Assembly: GCA_945874115.1 (NCBI GenBank)
Contig: CAMCFD010000068.1
Span: forward strand, 1 to 7,862
DNA length: 7,862 bases
Origin: Rickettsia typhi
GTDB lineage: Bacteria; Pseudomonadota; Alphaproteobacteria; Rickettsiales; UBA1997
Direction: 5' to 3'
Positions 5,931 to 7,862 of this stretch are shown here, piece after piece. The notes under the pieces are model-generated. The model searched no databases. It had not been told where the DNA came from and saw only the letters and a list, made by a program, of their open reading frames with translations. The position numbers and the translations under genes are program-made. Within the stretch, counting starts at the first letter, position 1. Every line of letters starts with the position of its first letter.

Positions 5931-5994
5931 TAGGTTTTAATAGGTTCTTGTTTTTTCACAATGCTTGAAAATGTTAGGTTTTGTTAGGTTCTTG
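5931..5994 (+). repeat. TAGGTT array: two 20-base repeats, 44 bases apart
   Basis: The unit TAGGTTTT-NN-TAGGTTCTTG occurs at 5931-5950 and 5975-5994 with 18 of 20 bases identical. Each unit holds two TAGGTT hexamers exactly 10 bases apart, and the units are 44 bases (about four helical turns) apart. All four sites therefore face nearly the same side of the DNA. The array lies 80-143 bases upstream of the 76-residue membrane protein gene. It could be an operator or arm-type recombinase site; that is inference. Apart from the repeats listed, the 5813-6073 spacer shows no gene. Confidence 0.7.
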
Positions 5995-6073
5995 AGAAAG
6001 GGGTTATTTTTTGTTGATTTTGTTGTGGGTTTTTGCTATTTTTAGAGTGTTAATATAACAATAAAAACTCATA

Positions 6074-6304
6074 ATGATGTTAAAAAGAATAAAAGCTCTT
6101 TTAATAATTTACACTATGGCTTTTATACCAAGTCTTTTAGCGGTGCTTCTTATTAACATTGGTTATCTTCTGTTTTTTTCTTGGTGGCATGATTCTAACT
6201 CTTTCATCTTTCTTGATTGGTCTGATATCTTTATTATCCCGTTATTCCTTTCGATATTAGCTGTGTTATTTTCTTGGAATGATTTAGGAAAAAATAAAGA
6301 ATAA
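6074..6304 (+). CDS. Small two-helix membrane protein, unknown family
   Basis: I do not recognise this 76-residue protein. It has a basic start (MMLKRIK), one or two hydrophobic segments at about residues 8-38, a short polar linker with WWHDSNS and DWSD, a further membrane segment at about 50-68, and a charged end (NDLGKNKE). Two ATG codons stand in tandem at 6074 and 6077; neither has a clear Shine-Dalgarno, and the promoter upstream is not obvious. A rho-independent terminator begins at its stop codon, so it is probably a single-gene unit. It lies between the TAGGTT array and the SIR2-like gene. It could be a partner, inhibitor or toxin-like membrane protein, but nothing in the sequence proves this. 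Confidence 0.65.
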   Translation: MMLKRIKALLIIYTMAFIPSLLAVLLINIGYLLFFSWWHDSNSFIFLDWSDIFIIPLFLSILAVLFSWNDLGKNKE

Positions 6305-6331
6305 AAGGCGCCAGGCTCCTTTGTTTTTTTT
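6304..6331 (+). terminator. Rho-independent terminator after the 76-residue gene
   Basis: The stem AAAGG (6304-6308) pairs with CCTTT (6318-6322), with possible inner G-C pairing across GCC-A-GGC. It is followed at once by G and eight T (6324-6331). It starts inside the stop codon and separates this gene from the SIR2-like gene. Confidence 0.75.
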
Positions 6332-6373
6332 CAAGCCAAGTGTTTAATGTATAAATTTTAAGATTCTAAAATT

Positions 6374-7525
6374 ATGATGAAGCCAACTGTAATTATTACT
6401 GGATCAGGAGTCAGTGCGCAATATGATTTTCCAACAGGAAGCGAGCTTATTAGTAAAAAAATTTTACCAACATTATTAGATCAAAGTCTTCAGTCAATTA
6501 ATAAAAATAAGGGTCATTTTCTTTTTGGCTATAGTAACGAAAAAGAGCTGCAAGGAATACTAGATGTTCTTTGTTTTACGGAAAGCGAAAAGTGTAACTT
6601 AATGTCAAGAGCAGAGAATTTTATTCAACCCATGGGTTATTTAGCAAAACCATTTTGTATTCGTGAAATGACTTTTATAAAAGAGTTTATAGAAGGTCTT
6701 TCTTTATTTAAAAATTCACAAATTGATTATTTTTTAAGGAATCGTGGTAAGTTTCGTGAATTGGGTCAACTCTTGATCACAAAAGCAATATTGGATGCAG
6801 AAAAGAATGCCATTGGAAAAATTAATTACAATCAAAAACCAGGAGAAAATTGGATTGGGTGCTTAATCGCAAAGATTTTTGAAAATGTGAGAAAGCCAGA
6901 AGATTTAAGAGTAGTCGCTAAAAATCTAACAATTGTAACATTTAATTATGATATCTCTCTGGAATATTATTTAGACCTGATATGTAAGGGAGATGATGAA
7001 TGGGAAAATGAAATACAGGAGTTTAAAAAGAATTTAAAAATAGTTCATGTTTATGGAAGAGTCGGGGTATTCGATTGGGAAGCTGGTTTGGATGATATAT
7101 ATGATGAAGAAATAAAAAAATCTTTTTTTGTAAGAAGTCATGGATTTGGTAGTATCTTAGATTACGACACCTCTTATAAAATATCAAAAGGAATACAGGT
7201 AATTGATGGTCTAAAAAACTCCAATGATTTAAAGCATATAAAATTTGCTAGGAACAAAATAAAAGATGCTAACAGGATATTCTTCTTAGGTTTTGGTTTT
7301 GATAAAAATAATTTAGATTATTTAGGTATTGATGGCTCTGATAACGCATCACTTAATGGCAAGGATATTTTTTATACCAATCATGATAATTCTGAATATA
7401 TTAAGCTTATAATTAATGAAAAAAAGATTAAGGCCATTAGTCATGTAGATAGGAATTCCCAAGATATTTATAACAATGTGCAGTCCATGAGGGAGGCCAA
7501 CGATTTACTAAAATTATATTTATAA
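6374..7525 (+). CDS. Stand-alone SIR2-like protein, probable NAD-dependent defence effector
   Basis: This 383-residue soluble protein has the motif order of prokaryotic SIR2-like (SIR2_2-type) proteins. The nucleotide-binding start is GSGVSAQYDFPTG at 10-22. SQIDYFL at 115-121 resembles the family's 'SIDxFL' block. TFNYDISLEYYL at 189-200 contains N191 and D193. HVYG at 225-228 gives H225 as candidate catalytic histidine. FLGFGFDKNNLDYL at 304-317 is the typical C-terminal block. Relatives such as ThsA, DSR and SIR2-HerA proteins degrade NAD+ during phage infection; that activity here is inferred. No fused STAND, HerA, APAZ or SLOG domain is seen and no partner gene lies in the window. It starts with tandem ATGs without a Shine-Dalgarno. 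A weak TATAAA (6350-6355) may be its -10 box. The base composition looks more AT-rich than pepA or ccoN, which suggests transfer. Confidence 0.7.
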   Translation: MMKPTVIITGSGVSAQYDFPTGSELISKKILPTLLDQSLQSINKNKGHFLFGYSNEKELQGILDVLCFTESEKCNLMSRAENFIQPMGYLAKPFCIREMTFIKEFIEGLSLFKNSQIDYFLRNRGKFRELGQLLITKAILDAEKNAIGKINYNQKPGENWIGCLIAKIFENVRKPEDLRVVAKNLTIVTFNYDISLEYYLDLICKGDDEWENEIQEFKKNLKIVHVYGRVGVFDWEAGLDDIYDEEIKKSFFVRSHGFGSILDYDTSYKISKGIQVIDGLKNSNDLKHIKFARNKIKDANRIFFLGFGFDKNNLDYLGIDGSDNASLNGKDIFYTNHDNSEYIKLIINEKKIKAISHVDRNSQDIYNNVQSMREANDLLKLYL

Positions 7526-7540
7526 AAAAAACGTACCCAA

Positions 7541-7632
7541 CGCAGGACTGGGTTTGTAAGCCAGTCCTAAAACACCCATCGCAGGACGGAGTTTGAAACC
7601 CCCACGCAGGACTGGGTTTATAACCCAGTCCT
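7541..7632. repeat. Cluster of three CGCAGGAC palindromic repeats
   Basis: CGCAGGAC begins at 7541, 7580 and 7605. The third copy is a perfect hairpin: AGGACTGGGTT (7608-7618), loop TAT, AACCCAGTCCT (7622-7632). The first is the same with one G-G mismatch (7544-7568). The second is cut short or diverged (7580-7603). The block starts 15 bases past the SIR2-like stop codon. This looks like an interspersed palindromic element, not a CRISPR array: units touch, differ in length and have no spacers. As RNA the hairpins could protect or end the SIR2-like mRNA. Confidence 0.8.
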
Positions 7633-7636
7633 AACT

Positions 7637-7682
7637 TTCATGTAAACTTTAAGCCACCAGAAAACCTTAAAATTTACATGAA
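7637..7682. repeat. 17-bp inverted repeat
   Basis: Bases 7637-7653 pair with 7666-7682 (one C-A mismatch) around the 12-base loop CCACCAGAAAAC. The core arms are CATGTAAACTTTAAG and CTTAAAATTTACATG. It follows the CGCAGGAC cluster directly and has a different sequence. It may be another decayed palindromic element or a terminator without a T-run. Confidence 0.65.
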
Positions 7683-7691
7683 TATAATGAC

Positions 7692-7706
7692 GGGATTGCA
7701 AATCCC
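7692..7706. repeat. Short palindrome GGGATT-GCA-AATCCC
   Basis: A perfect 6-bp stem with a 3-base loop lies 9 bases after the 17-bp inverted repeat. It is small, but it matches the palindromic style of the neighbouring repeats. It could also arise by chance. Confidence 0.35.
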
Positions 7707-7803
7707 TTCATGCGCTAGGTTATTTCCTCCAAACTGCATCCTCCAAATTAACTTTTTAAAATATTTTGCTATATTGATAAAGTATCAGCGAACCTTATTT
7801 CCC

Positions 7804-7832
7804 TTGACAAAACCCCCAAAATATGCTATAAT
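7804..7832 (+). promoter_or_regulatory. Consensus sigma-70 promoter for a gene beyond the window
   Basis: Perfect TTGACA (7804-7809), a 17-base spacer and perfect TATAAT (7827-7832) with the extended -10 TGC at 7824-7826 predict a start near 7839. AAGGA at 7856-7860 would serve as Shine-Dalgarno, so a start codon is expected a few bases past the window end. No other gene or signal is seen in 7707-7803. Confidence 0.85.
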
Positions 7833-7862
7833 CAACCAACTACAACAATATTTCGAAGGATT

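Noticed and set aside
5888..5966. Short open minus-strand stretch between tRNA-Lys and 6074, considered as an integrase remnant
   Set aside because: It gives only about 25 codons from a GTG, with no tyrosine recombinase motif; it is also explained by low stop-codon density in AT-rich repeats.
5227..5973. Shared 13-mer ATGCTTGAAAATG at 5227-5239 and 5961-5973
   Set aside because: One repeated 13-mer is expected by chance at about this frequency in 7.8 kb of AT-rich DNA, and the flanks do not match.
7541..7632. CRISPR array
   Set aside because: The units are palindromes of unequal length, directly adjacent, with no unique spacers and no cas genes.
5800..7862. Second copy of the tRNA-Lys 3' end as an att site
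   Set aside because: No match to the last 20 bases of tRNA-Lys is visible in the rest of the window.

Overview
This window looks like chromosome of a low-GC alphaproteobacterium, possibly Rickettsiales-like. That placement is inferred from the PepA and CcoN/CcoO protein sequences, the AT-rich spacers and the interspersed palindromic repeats; no marker gene proves it.

Left part (1-3618), mostly minus strand. tRNA-Ser(GCU) lies at 107-198. It is followed, in its own direction of transcription, by an inverted copy of its T arm at 60-83. A large perfect palindrome (379-443) separates the tRNA from a cbb3-type cytochrome oxidase operon read leftward: a TauE/SafE (UreH/DsbD_2-like) membrane protein, then ccoN, ccoO and a short ccoQ (460-630). 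The palindrome sits where ccoP is usually found, and no ccoP is visible. A strong hairpin separates ccoN from ccoO. The encoded enzyme is a high-affinity terminal oxidase that reduces O2 at the inner membrane. The upstream membrane protein probably helps its assembly or metal supply.

Middle (3619-5791), plus strand. pepA (M17 leucyl aminopeptidase) is divergent from the oxidase operon, and the 74-bp gap holds promoter elements for both directions. After it come a small DUF2798-type two-helix membrane protein with its own promoter, and tRNA-Lys(UUU) with a near-consensus promoter. The tRNA-Lys 3' end is part of an 11-bp hairpin.

Right part (5792-7862), accessory in character. Next to tRNA-Lys are short direct repeats (GGGACACT twice; TAGGTT four times in a regular array). 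Then come a 76-residue membrane protein of unknown family with a rho-independent terminator, and a stand-alone 383-residue SIR2-like protein. The latter resembles the NAD-binding, defence-associated prokaryotic SIR2 families. The 337 bases after it (7526-7862) hold no gene: they contain a cluster of palindromic repeats, a 17-bp hairpin and, at the very end, a consensus sigma-70 promoter plus Shine-Dalgarno for a gene beyond the window. The most unusual points are the two tRNA genes whose 3' ends can pair with sequence just downstream, the TAGGTT array, the oxidase operon without a visible ccoP, and the SIR2-like gene in a tRNA-linked islet.
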